Notes: a model not told the origin generated them from the letters alone. A stretch of 64,000 bases of DNA from Burkholderia sp. 9120 (GCF_000745015.1 NZ_JQNA01000002.1:1984001-2048000); one strand, 5' to 3'. Shown: positions 44,888-58,265, numbered from the stretch's first letter. Translations and numbers: made by a program.

Positions 44888-46342
44888 TTACTTCTTACGG
44901 CTTTCGGCGAGGTCGGCCAGCGCGGCGATCACGCCTTCCGCGTAAGCCGGATCGGCCTGGCGGAAATGCTCGATCTGACGCGCGACGATCTCCTGCGGCA
45001 CGCCGTCGATATGACGCGCGATGTTGCCGAACAGACGCTGACGCTGCGCCGCGTCGAACAGCGCGAACAGCATGCCCGGCTGCGTGTAGTAGTCGCCGTC
45101 CTGGCGATGATCGTAGCGATCCACCGCACCGGCCGCGAGCGGCGGTTCCGCCGCGTTCACGTCCTGCGCGAAGTCGCCGAAACGGTTCGGCTCGTAATTC
45201 ACGTTGCCGCCGAGGTTGCCGTCCGTACGCATCGCGCCGTCGCGATGGAACGAATGCGGGCTCGGCACGCGCGACGCGTTCACCGGAATCTGATGGTGAT
45301 TGATCCCGAGGCGATAGCGCTGCGTGTCACCGTAAGAGAACAACCGGCCCTGCAACAGACGGTCCGGCGAGAAGCCGGTGCCCGGCACCACGTTAGCCGG
45401 CGTGAACGCCGCCTGCTCCACGTCCGCGAAATAGTTGGCCGCGTTACGGTTCAACTCGATCGTGCCGACGTCGATCAGCGGATAGTCCTTCTGCGACCAC
45501 ACCTTCGTGACGTCGAACGGATTGAAGCGATACGTGGCGGCGTCCGCTTCCGGCATCACCTGAATCGCGAAACGCCACGTCGGGAAGTTGCCCGCGTCGA
45601 TGTTGCCGATCAGATCGCGTTGCGCGCTTTCACGGTCTTGCGCAACCACTTGCGCCGCTTCGGCATCGGTGAAATTTTCAACGCCTTGCTGCGACTTGAA
45701 GTGGAACTTCACCCAGAAACGCTCGTTGTTCGCGTTGATGAACGAGTACGTGTGCGAACCGAAACCGTGCATGGTGCGGAAGTTTTGCGGAATACCACGG
45801 TCGCTCATCAAAATCGTCACCTGATGCAACGACTCCGGGTGACGCGACCAGAAATCCCACGCGGCGACGTTGCTGCGCATGTTGGTGTACGGATCGCGCT
45901 TCTGCGTATGGATGAAGTCCGGAAACTTCAGCGGATCGCGGATAAAGAACACCGGCGTGTTGTTGCCGACCACGTCCCAGTTGCCTTCTTCCGTGTAGAA
46001 CTTGATCGAGAAACCGCGCACGTCGCGTTCCGCGTCGGCCGCGCCGCGCTCACCGGCCACCGTCGAAAAGCGCATAAAGAGCGGCGTGTCCTTGCCGACT
46101 TCGGCGAACACCTTGGCCTTCGTAAAGCGGGAAATGTCGTGCGTGACTTTCAGCGTGCCGAATGCGCCCGAACCTTTGGCATGAACGCGGCGCTCGGGGA
46201 TTACTTCGCGATCGAAGTGAGCGAGCTTTTCAAGCAGCCACACGTCTTGCAGCACCACCGGACCGCGCGCGCCGGCGGTCATCGAATTCTGGTTGTCGGC
46301 AATCGGGGCGCCGGCGGCGTTGGTGAGCTTACGTTCGGTCAT
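44888..46342 (-). CDS. katA: Monofunctional catalase KatA (small-subunit type)
   Basis: Heme enzyme that decomposes hydrogen peroxide. The 484 residues carry the proximal and active-site motifs: [16 protein letters not shown] [20 protein letters not shown] (distal His in VHAKG near residue 55), [41 protein letters not shown], and the heme-ligand Tyr in [21 protein letters not shown]. The length and lack of a C-terminal flavodoxin-like domain make it a clade 3-type catalase, not KatE. ATG at 46342. It follows a 46-codon ORF by 78 bases; both are likely driven by the OxyR-type promoter near 46606-46659. Confidence 0.97.
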   Translation of the reverse strand: MTERKLTNAAGAPIADNQNSMTAGARGPVVLQDVWLLEKLAHFDREVIPERRVHAKGSGAFGTLKVTHDISRFTKAKVFAEVGKDTPLFMRFSTVAGERGAADAERDVRGFSIKFYTEEGNWDVVGNNTPVFFIRDPLKFPDFIHTQKRDPYTNMRSNVAAWDFWSRHPESLHQVTILMSDRGIPQNFRTMHGFGSHTYSFINANNERFWVKFHFKSQQGVENFTDAEAAQVVAQDRESAQRDLIGNIDAGNFPTWRFAIQVMPEADAATYRFNPFDVTKVWSQKDYPLIDVGTIELNRNAANYFADVEQAAFTPANVVPGTGFSPDRLLQGRLFSYGDTQRYRLGINHHQIPVNASRVPSPHSFHRDGAMRTDGNLGGNVNYEPNRFGDFAQDVNAAEPPLAAGAVDRYDHRQDGDYYTQPGMLFALFDAAQRQRLFGNIARHIDGVPQEIVARQIEHFRQADPAYAEGVIAALADLAESRKK

Positions 46343-46420
46343 GCGTGACTCCTGATGAGCTTTTATCGAAACTGAATTTGGGGGAGAGGCGCGGCACACG
46401 AAGGCCGGAAAACCGATACG

Positions 46421-46561
46421 TCAGGCGGACAGCGCGCGATCGACCAGCAGGGACAACGCGACGGTTCGAATGCTTTGCATCGACGCGGCAAAGCTGCTGA
46501 CGGCGGCGTCAGCCGATTGAGCGATGAGGGTCGGGTCTTGCTGCGGGTTCGATGACGACAT
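46421..46561 (-). CDS. Small ORF, 46 residues, upstream of katA
   Basis: ATG at 46561 with a perfect GGAGG five bases upstream, TGA at 46421. The product MSSSNPQQDPTLIAQSADAA starts polar, and its second half is an amphipathic Ala/Ser/Leu helix. It lies between the candidate OxyR-controlled promoter and katA, so it would be the first gene of the katA transcript. No family recognised. It could be a leader ORF coupling translation to katA, or a small stress protein. Confidence 0.6.
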   Translation of the reverse strand: MSSSNPQQDPTLIAQSADAAVSSFAASMQSIRTVALSLLVDRALSA

Positions 46562-46605
46562 GCTTTCCTCCGGTGTCTTATGGGATCGGGCGATCCATGG
46601 AGGAA

Positions 46606-46659
46606 ACTATAACAATGCTATCGAATTAACGTGTTTGATTAATTTTATCTATTCGATAG
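46606..46659 (-). promoter_or_regulatory. katA promoter with inverted-repeat operator (OxyR candidate)
   Basis: Perfect 9-base inverted repeat CTATCGAAT (46618-46626) / ATTCGATAG (46651-46659), arms three helical turns apart. On the minus strand a TATAGT -10 box lies at 46611-46606, so the repeat is centred about 40 bases upstream of the predicted start, the usual place for an activator like OxyR. TTCGATAGG is also present at the oxyR promoter. Confidence 0.55.
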
Positions 46660-46699
46660 GGAGGGCGGCGATCACCGCCCTCTGACGCCTCGCGTCCGT

Positions 46700-47659
46700 T
46701 CAGTTCACGGCGACGGGCAATTCCAGTTTCTTGACGCCCGGCAGGTCGCAGGCGTTGATCGCGTCGCAAATGGCGTCGATAGCGGGCATGCGCGTGAAGC
46801 TCTTGCGCCAGGCGAGCACGACGCGGCGATCCGGCACGGGTTCGTCGAACGCGACATAGCTGAGCAGGCCCGCGTCGATACCGCCTGCATGCGGCTTGAC
46901 CTCGTGCACCGACATACGCGGCAGCACGGTAATGCCGACGCCGCTCGCCACCATGTGACGAATGGTCTCCAGCGAGGAGCCCTCGAAAGTCTTCTGGATA
47001 CCGTCCGCGTTCTGCGAGAAACGCATCAACTCCGGGCAGACGCCCAGCACGTGATCGCGGAAGCAGTGGCCGCTGCCGAGCAGCAGCATGGTTTCCTGCT
47101 TCAGATCGTCGGCGTTGATTTTCGCGCGGTTTTCCCACGCATGGCCGGACGGCAGCGCGACGACAAACGGTTCGTCGTACAGCGGGCGCAGCATCAGGCC
47201 GGTTTCAGGGAACGGCAGCGCCATGATCGCGACGTCGATTTCGCCTTGCTTGAGCAGTTCGATCAGCTTGAGCGTGTAATTTTCCTGCAGCATCAGCGGC
47301 ATCTGCGGGACGCGCTTGATCATCTGCTTGACCAGCGTAGGCAGCAGATACGGCCCGATCGTATAGATCACGCCGAGCCGCAACGGCCCGACCAGCGGGT
47401 CTTTGCCCTGCTTGGCGATTTCCTTGATGGCGAGGGTTTGCTCGAGAACGCGCTGAGCTTGCGTGACGATCTGTTCTCCGATCGGCGTGACGCTGACTTC
47501 GCTGGTGCCGCGCTCGAAGATCTGGACGTTGAGTTCGTCCTCGAGCTTCTTGATCGCCACCGACAAGGTCGGCTGGCTAACGAAACATGCCTCGGCAGCC
47601 CGGCCGAAGTGCCGCTCGCGGGCCACCGCGACGATGTATTTCAATTCGGTGAGCGTCAT
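46700..47659 (-). CDS. oxyR: Hydrogen peroxide sensor/regulator OxyR (LysR family)
   Basis: LysR-type regulator activated by disulfide formation. The 319 residues start with MTLTELKYIVAVARERHFGRAA (helix-turn-helix through VSQPTLSVAIKKLEDEL), and the regulatory domain has the redox pair Cys199 and Cys208 in GHCFRDHVLGVCPE, the same numbering as in E. coli OxyR. It is therefore a genuine peroxide sensor. katA and dps lie downstream on the same strand, and ggt is divergent. Confidence 0.97.
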   Translation of the reverse strand: MTLTELKYIVAVARERHFGRAAEACFVSQPTLSVAIKKLEDELNVQIFERGTSEVSVTPIGEQIVTQAQRVLEQTLAIKEIAKQGKDPLVGPLRLGVIYTIGPYLLPTLVKQMIKRVPQMPLMLQENYTLKLIELLKQGEIDVAIMALPFPETGLMLRPLYDEPFVVALPSGHAWENRAKINADDLKQETMLLLGSGHCFRDHVLGVCPELMRFSQNADGIQKTFEGSSLETIRHMVASGVGITVLPRMSVHEVKPHAGGIDAGLLSYVAFDEPVPDRRVVLAWRKSFTRMPAIDAICDAINACDLPGVKKLELPVAVN

Positions 47660-47683
47660 TGGGGGACCAATCAGTGCAGTGAG

Positions 47684-47713
47684 TTCGATAGGTTCTAGTT
47701 ATACACCCTATGG
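47684..47713. promoter_or_regulatory. Candidate OxyR autoregulatory site at the oxyR promoter
   Basis: ATAG-N7-TTAT-N7-ATGG (47688-47713) approximates three of the four OxyR half-sites spaced 11 bases (ATAG-N7-CTAT repeated). A TATAAC -10 box for oxyR lies inside it on the minus strand. The 9-mer TTCGATAGG (47684-47692) is identical to one at the katA promoter. Confidence 0.45.
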
Positions 47714-47825
47714 GGTCGGTTCGCCAACCTCTTTGGGGCGCCGGGCTGGGCGTCACGCCTGATTGAAGGCAAACTCGCGTGATTCACCGCACATCTTTTT
47801 TCACATGACCCGCAGGAGACACCCG

Positions 47826-49580
47826 ATGATGAGGCGAATCGTTGCCCTCGCTATTCTTTCCGCTGTACACCTTCACGCGATGGCCGCATCCGAACCGGCC
47901 GTCGAGGCCAAAAACGGCATGGTCGTTTCGTCGCAGAATCTTGCCTCCGAAATCGGTATCGCGATGCTGAAAAAAGGCGGCAACGCGGTCGATGCCGCCG
48001 TCGCCGTGGGTTATGCGCAGGCCGTGACCAATCCGTGTTGCGGCAATATCGGCGGTGGCGGCTTCATGACGCTGCATCTCGCGGACGGTCAGGATCGCTT
48101 CATCAACTTTCGCGAGACCGCGCCGGCCGCGGCCAGCGCGAACATGTATCTGGACGCCGACGGCAAAGTGCGGCCCGGCGAGAGCCTGTACGGCTATCGC
48201 GCGGTCGGCGTGCCCGGCACGGTTGCGGGCCTCGATCTCGCGCAACGCAAATACGGCAAGCTGACGCGTCAGCAGGTCATGGCGCCGGCCATCAAGCTGG
48301 CGCGCGACGGCTTCATTCTGACCCGCGCGGACACCGACATTCTCGACACCACGGTCCAGCGCTTTCGCACCGATCCGGACGCCGCGCGCATCTTCCTGCG
48401 TCGCGACGGCACACCGCTTCAGCCGGGCGACCGTCTGGTGCAGCGCGATCTCGCGAAGACGCTGGAAAACATCGCCCGTCGCGGCCCCGACGCGTTTTAT
48501 CGCGGACGCATTCCGCAGATCGTCGAAGCTGCGTCGAGCAAGAGCGGCGGCCTGATCACCGCCGCGGATTTCGCCGCCTACAAGGCCGACGATACCGAAC
48601 CGCTGAAGTGCAGCTATCGCGGCTACGATTTCATTTCCGCGCCGCCGCCGAGCTCGGGCGGCGTCACGCTCTGCGAGACGCTGAACATTCTCGAAGGTTA
48701 TGACATGCGCGGTCTCGGCTTCCACTCGGCCGCCTCCGTGCACTACATGACCGAGGCCATGCGGCACGCGTACCTCGATCGCAACACGCTGCTCGGCGAT
48801 CCGGCGTTCATCAAGAACCCGATCGACAAGTTGCTGAGCAAGGACTACGCGGCGAGCATCCGCACCTTGATTACCGCCGACACCGCGACGCCGTCGAAAG
48901 ACGTGCAACCGGGTTACGGCGTGCATGAGAAACCGGAAACCACGCACTACTCGATCATCGACAAGGCCGGCAACGCGGTATCGACCACTTATACGGTCAA
49001 CGGCCGCTTCGGCGCGGTCGTGATCGCGCCGGGCACGGGCTTCTTCCTGAACGACGAGATGGACGATTTCACCGTCAAGGTGGGCGTGCAGAATCTGTTC
49101 GGGCTGGTGCAGGGTTCGCGCAACTCGATCGCGCCGGGCAAGCGTCCGTTGTCGTCGATGGCGCCCACGGTCGTGACGAAAGACGGCAAGGTCTTCATGG
49201 TGCTGGGTTCGCCGGGCGGCTCGCGGATCATCACGATCACGCTGCAAACCGCGCTCAACGTGATTGACTACGGCATGGCGCCGCAAGACGCGGTCGACGC
49301 GCCGCGGATTCATCATCAGTGGCTGCCGGACGAGGTGGACTACGAGACGCAGGGGTTGTCGCCGGATACGCTGAAGATCCTGCAGCAGATGGGCTACAAG
49401 ATGGTCGAGCAGACGCCGTGGGGCGCGGCGGAGTTGATCATGGTGGGCTTGCCGGGAACCGAAGCGGCGAGCCGGGTGAGCTCGGGCAACGACTCGTCGG
49501 TGTCGGGCCAGGTTCGGCAGGGCTTCGTGTATGGGTCGAACGATCCGCGACGTCCGGCGGGGTCGGCGGTCGGATATTGA
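47826..49580 (+). CDS. ggt: Gamma-glutamyltransferase
   Basis: Periplasmic N-terminal nucleophile hydrolase that cleaves gamma-glutamyl bonds of glutathione. About 584 residues with a signal peptide MMRRIVALAILSAVHLHAMA, the GGNAVDAAVAVGYAQAVTNPC block, NFRETAP, and the autocatalytic site ETTHYSIIDKAG near residue 377, where the Thr becomes the new N terminus of the small subunit, then PGKRPLSSMAPT. ATG at 47826 (a second one follows) is preceded by CAGGAGA. Divergent from oxyR; whether OxyR controls it is unknown. Confidence 0.95.
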   Translation: MMRRIVALAILSAVHLHAMAASEPAVEAKNGMVVSSQNLASEIGIAMLKKGGNAVDAAVAVGYAQAVTNPCCGNIGGGGFMTLHLADGQDRFINFRETAPAAASANMYLDADGKVRPGESLYGYRAVGVPGTVAGLDLAQRKYGKLTRQQVMAPAIKLARDGFILTRADTDILDTTVQRFRTDPDAARIFLRRDGTPLQPGDRLVQRDLAKTLENIARRGPDAFYRGRIPQIVEAASSKSGGLITAADFAAYKADDTEPLKCSYRGYDFISAPPPSSGGVTLCETLNILEGYDMRGLGFHSAASVHYMTEAMRHAYLDRNTLLGDPAFIKNPIDKLLSKDYAASIRTLITADTATPSKDVQPGYGVHEKPETTHYSIIDKAGNAVSTTYTVNGRFGAVVIAPGTGFFLNDEMDDFTVKVGVQNLFGLVQGSRNSIAPGKRPLSSMAPTVVTKDGKVFMVLGSPGGSRIITITLQTALNVIDYGMAPQDAVDAPRIHHQWLPDEVDYETQGLSPDTLKILQQMGYKMVEQTPWGAAELIMVGLPGTEAASRVSSGNDSSVSGQVRQGFVYGSNDPRRPAGSAVGY

Positions 49581-49595
49581 TGCTTTGAAACGCTA

Positions 49596-49633
49596 AAAAA
49601 CCCGGAAGAAGCGCATGCTTTTTCCGGGTTTTT
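49596..49633. terminator. Bidirectional terminator between ggt and recG
   Basis: AAAAACCCGGAA (49596-49607) pairs with TTCCGGGTTTTT (49622-49633), loop of 14 bases including GCGCATGC. It lies 15 bases past ggt and 35 bases past the recG stop, so it can serve both. Confidence 0.85.
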
Positions 49634-49668
49634 CTTTTTTGTTCTTGCGATCCGGAGACCTGCCGGCG

Positions 49669-52059
<2,391 letters not shown>

Positions 52060-52208
52060 GGGCTGCTTCGCAAGTACAATATCGGCTGTCAAAGGGTAGC
52101 GCCGCCATACAGCGCGCGGGCTCGCGGGCCGCTCTGGCGTCCCGCAATCATAGCCGCCCGGCTCCGGCTTCGGCTCAATTCAGTCTCAATTCGCTTCCAG
52201 TCGTTCGC

Positions 52209-53282
52209 ATGTTTACGCTTTCCGATTTCGATTTCGATCTGCCGCCCGAGTTGATCGCGCAAGTCGCGCTGCCCGAACGCAGCGCCAGCCGTCTGCTCGA
52301 AGTGGACAACACGGCCCACGCCGACGCCGCGCGTCTCGTCGATCGCCGCTTCGCCGAATTGCCTGAGTGCATCGCGCCGGGCGACCTGCTGGTCTTCAAC
52401 GATACCAAAGTGCTGAAGGCGCGGTTCCTCGGCCAGAAGGCCAGTGGCGGCAAGGTCGAAGTGCTGGTGGAACGCCTCACCGGCGAACGCACGGCGCTCG
52501 CGCAGATTCGCGCGAGCAAGAGCCCGCAGCCGGGCACCACGATCCGTCTCGCCGACGCATTCGACGTGACCCTCGGCGAACGCGTCGAGCCGTTCTACAC
52601 GCTGCACTTCCCGGACGACTGCCTGACGCTGATCGAGCAGTTCGGCCGCCTGCCGCTGCCGCCGTACATCGAGCACGACCCCGATTCGACCGACGAATCC
52701 CGCTATCAAACCGTGTTCGCGCAGAACCCCGGCGCGGTCGCCGCGCCCACCGCCGGCCTGCATTTCGACGACGCGCTGCTCGCGCGCCTCGACGAGCGCG
52801 GCGTGGAACGCGCGACGTTGACGCTGCACGTCGGCGCCGGCACGTTCCAGCCGGTGCGGGTCGAGAACCTGGCCGAACACAAGATGCACAGCGAGTGGTA
52901 TCACCTGCCGCAATCGCTCGCCGACAAGATCGCGGCAACGCGCGCGCGCGGCAACCGCGTGATCGCGGTGGGCACGACCTCGATGCGCGCGCTCGAAGCG
53001 GCCGCCCGCGACGCCGATGTCGCCGGCCAGCCGCTCGGCGCGGCCAGCACGGAAACCGACATTTTCATCACGCCGGGTTATCAGTTCCGCGTGGTCGACC
53101 GGCTGGTGACCAATTTCCATTTGCCGAAGTCGACGTTGCTGATGCTGGTGTCGGCGTTCGCAGGTGTAGAGACGATTCGCGCGGCGTATCGTCACGCGAT
53201 CGAGCAGCGTTACCGCTTCTTCAGTTACGGCGACGCGATGCTGCTGACGCGTCGCGACCCGACGGCCGAGACGACGGGCTAA
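52209..53282 (+). CDS. queA: S-adenosylmethionine:tRNA ribosyltransferase-isomerase QueA
   Basis: Adds the epoxycyclopentane moiety to preQ1-tRNA using SAM in queuosine synthesis. The 357 residues start [20 protein letters not shown] and include [57 protein letters not shown] and [31 protein letters not shown] (start of the C-terminal block). ATG at 52209 is set by the conserved N terminus. Together with tgt it makes a queuosine pair. Confidence 0.97.
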   Translation: MFTLSDFDFDLPPELIAQVALPERSASRLLEVDNTAHADAARLVDRRFAELPECIAPGDLLVFNDTKVLKARFLGQKASGGKVEVLVERLTGERTALAQIRASKSPQPGTTIRLADAFDVTLGERVEPFYTLHFPDDCLTLIEQFGRLPLPPYIEHDPDSTDESRYQTVFAQNPGAVAAPTAGLHFDDALLARLDERGVERATLTLHVGAGTFQPVRVENLAEHKMHSEWYHLPQSLADKIAATRARGNRVIAVGTTSMRALEAAARDADVAGQPLGAASTETDIFITPGYQFRVVDRLVTNFHLPKSTLLMLVSAFAGVETIRAAYRHAIEQRYRFFSYGDAMLLTRRDPTAETTG

Positions 53283-53304
53283 CACTCTCTTCCGGTCGCT
53301 TTAA

Positions 53305-54588
<1,284 letters not shown>

Positions 54589-54601
54589 GGTTGAGCCAGC
54601 C

Positions 54602-54624
54602 ACGGATTCTCCGGAAGAATCCGT
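54602..54624 (+). terminator. Hairpin downstream of tgt
   Basis: ACGGATTCT (54602-54610) / AGAATCCGT (54616-54624), loop CCGGA; perfect 9-base stem, 13 bases after tgt. No T-run. The rest of the 199-base gap has TACAAT- and TAGAAT-like -10 candidates (about 54645 and 54734), so yajC may have its own promoter. Confidence 0.4.
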
Positions 54625-54787
54625 CGGCGCGGCACGGAAAACCTTACAATATACTTTCGTCGACGCTCGAAAAAGGCTTTAAACGGTTGATCGCAAAGCC
54701 GATTCGCCGCGCCGACCCACGTCAGGCGGATGGTAGAATAACCGGCTGATTTTTTTGATCGTTTTGATTTATAACGGAGAGACCAAC

Positions 54788-55117
54788 GTGTCGTTCATTT
54801 CCAATGCCTTCGCCCAAGGCACAGCAACAGGTGGCATTGAATCGAACCTGATGAGCTTCCTGCCGCTGATCCTGATGTTCGGCGTGCTGTACTTCATCAT
54901 GATTCGCCCGCAAATGAAGCGCCAGAAAGAACACCGCAACATGCTCTCGGCCATGGCCAAGGGCGACGAAGTGGTGACGAACGGCGGCATCGTCGGCAAG
55001 GTGACCAAGGTGGGTGAAGCTTACGTCGGCGTCGAAATCTCGGAAGGCACGGAAATCACCGTGCAAAAGGCGTCGGTAACGACGATTCTCCCGAAGGGCA
55101 CGATCAAGTCGCTGTAA
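54788..55117 (+). CDS. yajC: Preprotein translocase subunit YajC
   Basis: Small inner-membrane protein associated with SecDF. The 109 residues begin MSFISNAFAQGTATG (GTG start at 54788, with GGAGAG 9 bases upstream), contain one transmembrane segment FLPLILMFGVLYFIMIRPQ near 26-44, and end with the conserved GDEVVTNGGIVGKVTKV domain. An upstream ATG (54755) is in frame, but lacks a ribosome-binding site. Confidence 0.96.
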   Translation: MSFISNAFAQGTATGGIESNLMSFLPLILMFGVLYFIMIRPQMKRQKEHRNMLSAMAKGDEVVTNGGIVGKVTKVGEAYVGVEISEGTEITVQKASVTTILPKGTIKSL

Positions 55118-55232
55118 GGCCTGCTCTCTCGCGTCCGGCGCGGCCTCGCCGGCGATCCATGCCAACCGCTGAATCGCCCGCGCTCATCGCCGGACGCATC
55201 GCTTCCAAGCCAACCTTCCCGTTGGACCACTC

Positions 55233-57296
55233 ATGAATCGTTACCCCCTCTGGAAATACGCCGTGATGCTGGTGGCTCTGGTCATCGGCCTCGTGTACAC
55301 GCTGCCCAACCTGTTCGGCGAAGCGCCGGCGGTGCAGGTGTCGAGCGGCAAGGCAACGGTCAAGCTCGACTCGACCACGCTGTCGGCTGTCGAAGCCGCG
55401 CTCGCCGCGAATCAGATCAAGCCTGACGACGTCACGTTCGACAACTCGTCGACCAACGCGAACATTCGCGTGCGTCTGCCGGACACCGACACGCAACTGC
55501 GCGTGAAGGACCTGCTGCAAAAATCGCTGAACGCCGACCCGACCGACCCGCAATTCGTCGTCGCGCTGAATCTGCAAAGCGCGTCGCCGCACTGGCTGAC
55601 CGCGCTGCACGCGCTGCCGATGTACCTCGGTCTCGATCTGCGCGGCGGGGTGCACTTCCTGCTGCAAGTCGACATGGCCGGCGCGCTGAACAAGAAGCTC
55701 GACTCCGACGCTTCCGACGCACGCACGCTGCTGCGCGACAACAACATCCGCGACGGCGGTGTGAACCGCGTGAACCAGACGGTGGTGATCAATTTCGCCG
55801 ACCAGGCCACGGCGGACGCTGCGCTCAAGCAACTGGGCCGCGGTATCGGCGAACTCCAGTGGGCCACGCAAACCGGCACCGACGGTAGCGTGCAACTGGT
55901 CGGCACGTTCACGCCGGCCGTGCAGAAAACGGTGCAGGACGCCGCGCTCAAGCAGAACATCACCACGCTGCATAACCGCGTAAACGAACTCGGCGTGGCC
56001 GAGCCGGTGATCCAGCAACAAGGCTCCGATCGCATCGTGGTCGAACTGCCGGGCGTGCAGGACACGGCGAAGGCGAAGGACATCATCGGCCGTACGGCGA
56101 CACTCGAAGCGCGTCTGGCCGATCCGGTCAACACGCACCCGCAACCGGGCGATCCGGTGCCGCCGGGCGACGAGTTGTTCACGCAAGGCAACCAGACGCC
56201 GGTGCTGCTGCGCAAGCAGATCATCTTCACCGGCGACCGGATTATCGACGCGTCGGCGGGCTTCGACGAGCATCAGCGTCCGTCCGTCAACATCCGTCTG
56301 GATTCGGCGGGTGGCCGTGCGGTGCGTAGCGTGTCGCGCGACAACATCGGCAAGCCGATGGCCATGGTGCTGTTCGAAAAGGGCAAGGGCGAAGTGCTGA
56401 CGGTGGCGACCATCCAGTCGGAACTGGGCGACCGCTTCCAGATCACCGGCCAGGCCACGCCGCAAGGCGCCGCCGACCTCGCGCTGCTGCTGCGCGCCGG
56501 TTCGCTGGCCGCGCCGATGGACATCATCGAAGAACGCACCATCGGCCCAAGCCTCGGCGCGGACAACATCAAGAAGGGCTTCCACTCGGTCGTGTGGGGC
56601 TTCGCGGCAATCGCCGTCTTCATGATCGCGTACTACATGCTGTTCGGCGTGATCTCGGTGATCGGCCTGTCGGTCAACCTGCTGCTGCTGATCGCGGTGC
56701 TGTCCATGCTGCAGGCCACGCTCACCTTGCCGGGTATCGCCGCTATCGCGCTCGCGCTCGGTATGGCGATCGACTCGAACGTGCTGATCAACGAGCGCGT
56801 GCGTGAAGAACTGCGCCACGGCGCGCCGCCGCAACTGGCCATCCAGAACGGCTACGCGCATGCCTGGGCGACGATTCTCGACTCGAACGTCACCACGCTG
56901 ATCGCCGGCCTCGCGCTGCTCGCCTTCGGCTCCGGCCCGGTGCGCGGCTTCGCGATGGTTCACTGTATCGGCATCTTGACGTCAATGTTCTCGGCCGTGT
57001 TCTTCTCGCGCGGTCTCGTGAACCTCTGGTACGGCGGCAAGAAGAAGCTGAAGTCGCTGGCCATCGGTCAGGTGTGGCGTCCGGAGTCGGCGCCCGCAGG
57101 CGCGGCCGCTTACCTCGGTAGCGAAGACGCCGACACCGACACCGCGCAAGCCGTCGCCGCAGTCACCGCCAAGCCGAAGGGCAAAGCGGCCGCGGCGCAG
57201 GCACGCGCGGCCGGCAAGCCGACGGTGCGCCGCCGTAATGCGGACGCTTCGAACGCGACGCAGAACACGCCGCAGAAACCGGGTTCATCCCGCTGA
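55233..57296 (+). CDS. secD: Protein translocase subunit SecD
   Basis: Proton-motive-force-driven part of the Sec translocon. The 687 residues have an N-terminal membrane segment (KYAVMLVALVIGLVYTLPNL), a large periplasmic domain with GLDLRGGVHFLLQVD near residue 130-145 and VNELGVAEPVIQQQGSDRIVVELPG, then the C-terminal RND-type membrane bundle with GMAIDSNVLINERVREELRHG. The C-terminal 70 residues are an Ala/Lys-rich tail (KPKGKAAAAQARAAGK) longer than in E. coli. 115 bases after yajC. Confidence 0.97.
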   Translation: MNRYPLWKYAVMLVALVIGLVYTLPNLFGEAPAVQVSSGKATVKLDSTTLSAVEAALAANQIKPDDVTFDNSSTNANIRVRLPDTDTQLRVKDLLQKSLNADPTDPQFVVALNLQSASPHWLTALHALPMYLGLDLRGGVHFLLQVDMAGALNKKLDSDASDARTLLRDNNIRDGGVNRVNQTVVINFADQATADAALKQLGRGIGELQWATQTGTDGSVQLVGTFTPAVQKTVQDAALKQNITTLHNRVNELGVAEPVIQQQGSDRIVVELPGVQDTAKAKDIIGRTATLEARLADPVNTHPQPGDPVPPGDELFTQGNQTPVLLRKQIIFTGDRIIDASAGFDEHQRPSVNIRLDSAGGRAVRSVSRDNIGKPMAMVLFEKGKGEVLTVATIQSELGDRFQITGQATPQGAADLALLLRAGSLAAPMDIIEERTIGPSLGADNIKKGFHSVVWGFAAIAVFMIAYYMLFGVISVIGLSVNLLLLIAVLSMLQATLTLPGIAAIALALGMAIDSNVLINERVREELRHGAPPQLAIQNGYAHAWATILDSNVTTLIAGLALLAFGSGPVRGFAMVHCIGILTSMFSAVFFSRGLVNLWYGGKKKLKSLAIGQVWRPESAPAGAAAYLGSEDADTDTAQAVAAVTAKPKGKAAAAQARAAGKPTVRRRNADASNATQNTPQKPGSSR

Positions 57297-57314
57297 GTCC
57301 CGGAGAACTAGACC

Positions 57315-58265
57315 ATGGAATTTTTCCGTTTTCGCAAAGACGTTCCGTTTATGCAGCGTGCGTTGATTTTCAACGCGATCTCGCTGCTGACGTTCGTTGC
57401 CGCTGTATTTTTCCTGTTGCATCGCGGGCTGCATCTGTCGGTGGAGTTCACCGGCGGTACGGTCGTCGAAGTGCAGTATCCGGGTGCCGCGCCGCTGGAA
57501 CCGGTGCGCGCCAGCCTGGCCAAGCTCGGTTATGCCGACGCTCAGGTGCAGAACTTCGGCACCTCGCGCGACGTGCTGATCCGTCTGCCGCTCAAGCAGG
57601 GCTTCACGTCCGCGCAACAGAGCGATCAGGTAATGGGCGCACTGAAAACCGACACGCCTGAAGTGCAGTTGCAGCGCGTCGAGTTCGTCGGTCCGCAGGT
57701 CGGCAAGGAACTCGCCACCGACGGTCTGCTCGCGCTCGCGTGCGTGGTGGTCGGCATCGTGATCTACCTGTCGTTCCGCTTCGAATGGAAGTACGCCATT
57801 GCCGGCGTGATCGCGAACTTGCACGACGTGATCATCATTCTCGGCTTCTTCGCGTTCTTCCAGTGGGAGTTCTCGCTGTCGGTGCTGGCCGCCGTGCTCG
57901 CCGTGCTCGGCTACTCGGTGAACGAATCGGTGGTTATTTTCGACCGGATTCGCGAGACCTTCCGCCGCGAACGCAAGATGACGGTGATCGAAGTGATCAA
58001 CCACGCGATCACGAGCACGATGTCGCGAACCGTCATCACGCACGGCTGTACGCAGATGATGGTGCTGTCGATGTTCCTGTTCGGCGGTCCGACGCTGCAC
58101 TACTTCGCGCTCGCGCTGACGGTCGGTATTCTATTCGGTATCTACTCGTCGGTGTTCGTCGCCGCGGCGCTCGCCATGTGGTTCGGCGTGAAGCGCGAAG
58201 ACCTGCTGAAGGACAAGAAGGACCGCGCCGATCCGAACGACCCGAACGCAGGCGCGCAAGTCTGA
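57315..58265 (+). CDS. secF: Protein translocase subunit SecF
   Basis: Partner of SecD. The 316 residues have the first transmembrane segment (about 15-35), the EFTGGTVVEVQYP segment, and the RND-type membrane bundle with AVLGYSVNESVVIFDRIRE near 200-218 and SRTVITHGCTQMMVLSMFLFGG. ATG at 57315 is 18 bases after secD, with CCGGAG upstream. A strong terminator follows. Confidence 0.97.
   Translation: MEFFRFRKDVPFMQRALIFNAISLLTFVAAVFFLLHRGLHLSVEFTGGTVVEVQYPGAAPLEPVRASLAKLGYADAQVQNFGTSRDVLIRLPLKQGFTSAQQSDQVMGALKTDTPEVQLQRVEFVGPQVGKELATDGLLALACVVVGIVIYLSFRFEWKYAIAGVIANLHDVIIILGFFAFFQWEFSLSVLAAVLAVLGYSVNESVVIFDRIRETFRRERKMTVIEVINHAITSTMSRTVITHGCTQMMVLSMFLFGGPTLHYFALALTVGILFGIYSSVFVAAALAMWFGVKREDLLKDKKDRADPNDPNAGAQV

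Noticed and set aside
52087..52092. TTGACA upstream of recG (minus strand) as a -35 box
   Set aside because: No -10 box lies at a suitable distance, and it overlaps the possible TTG start.
52060..52208. preQ1 riboswitch before queA
   Set aside because: The leader is short and lacks the conserved pseudoknot elements; queA shows no pairing pattern.
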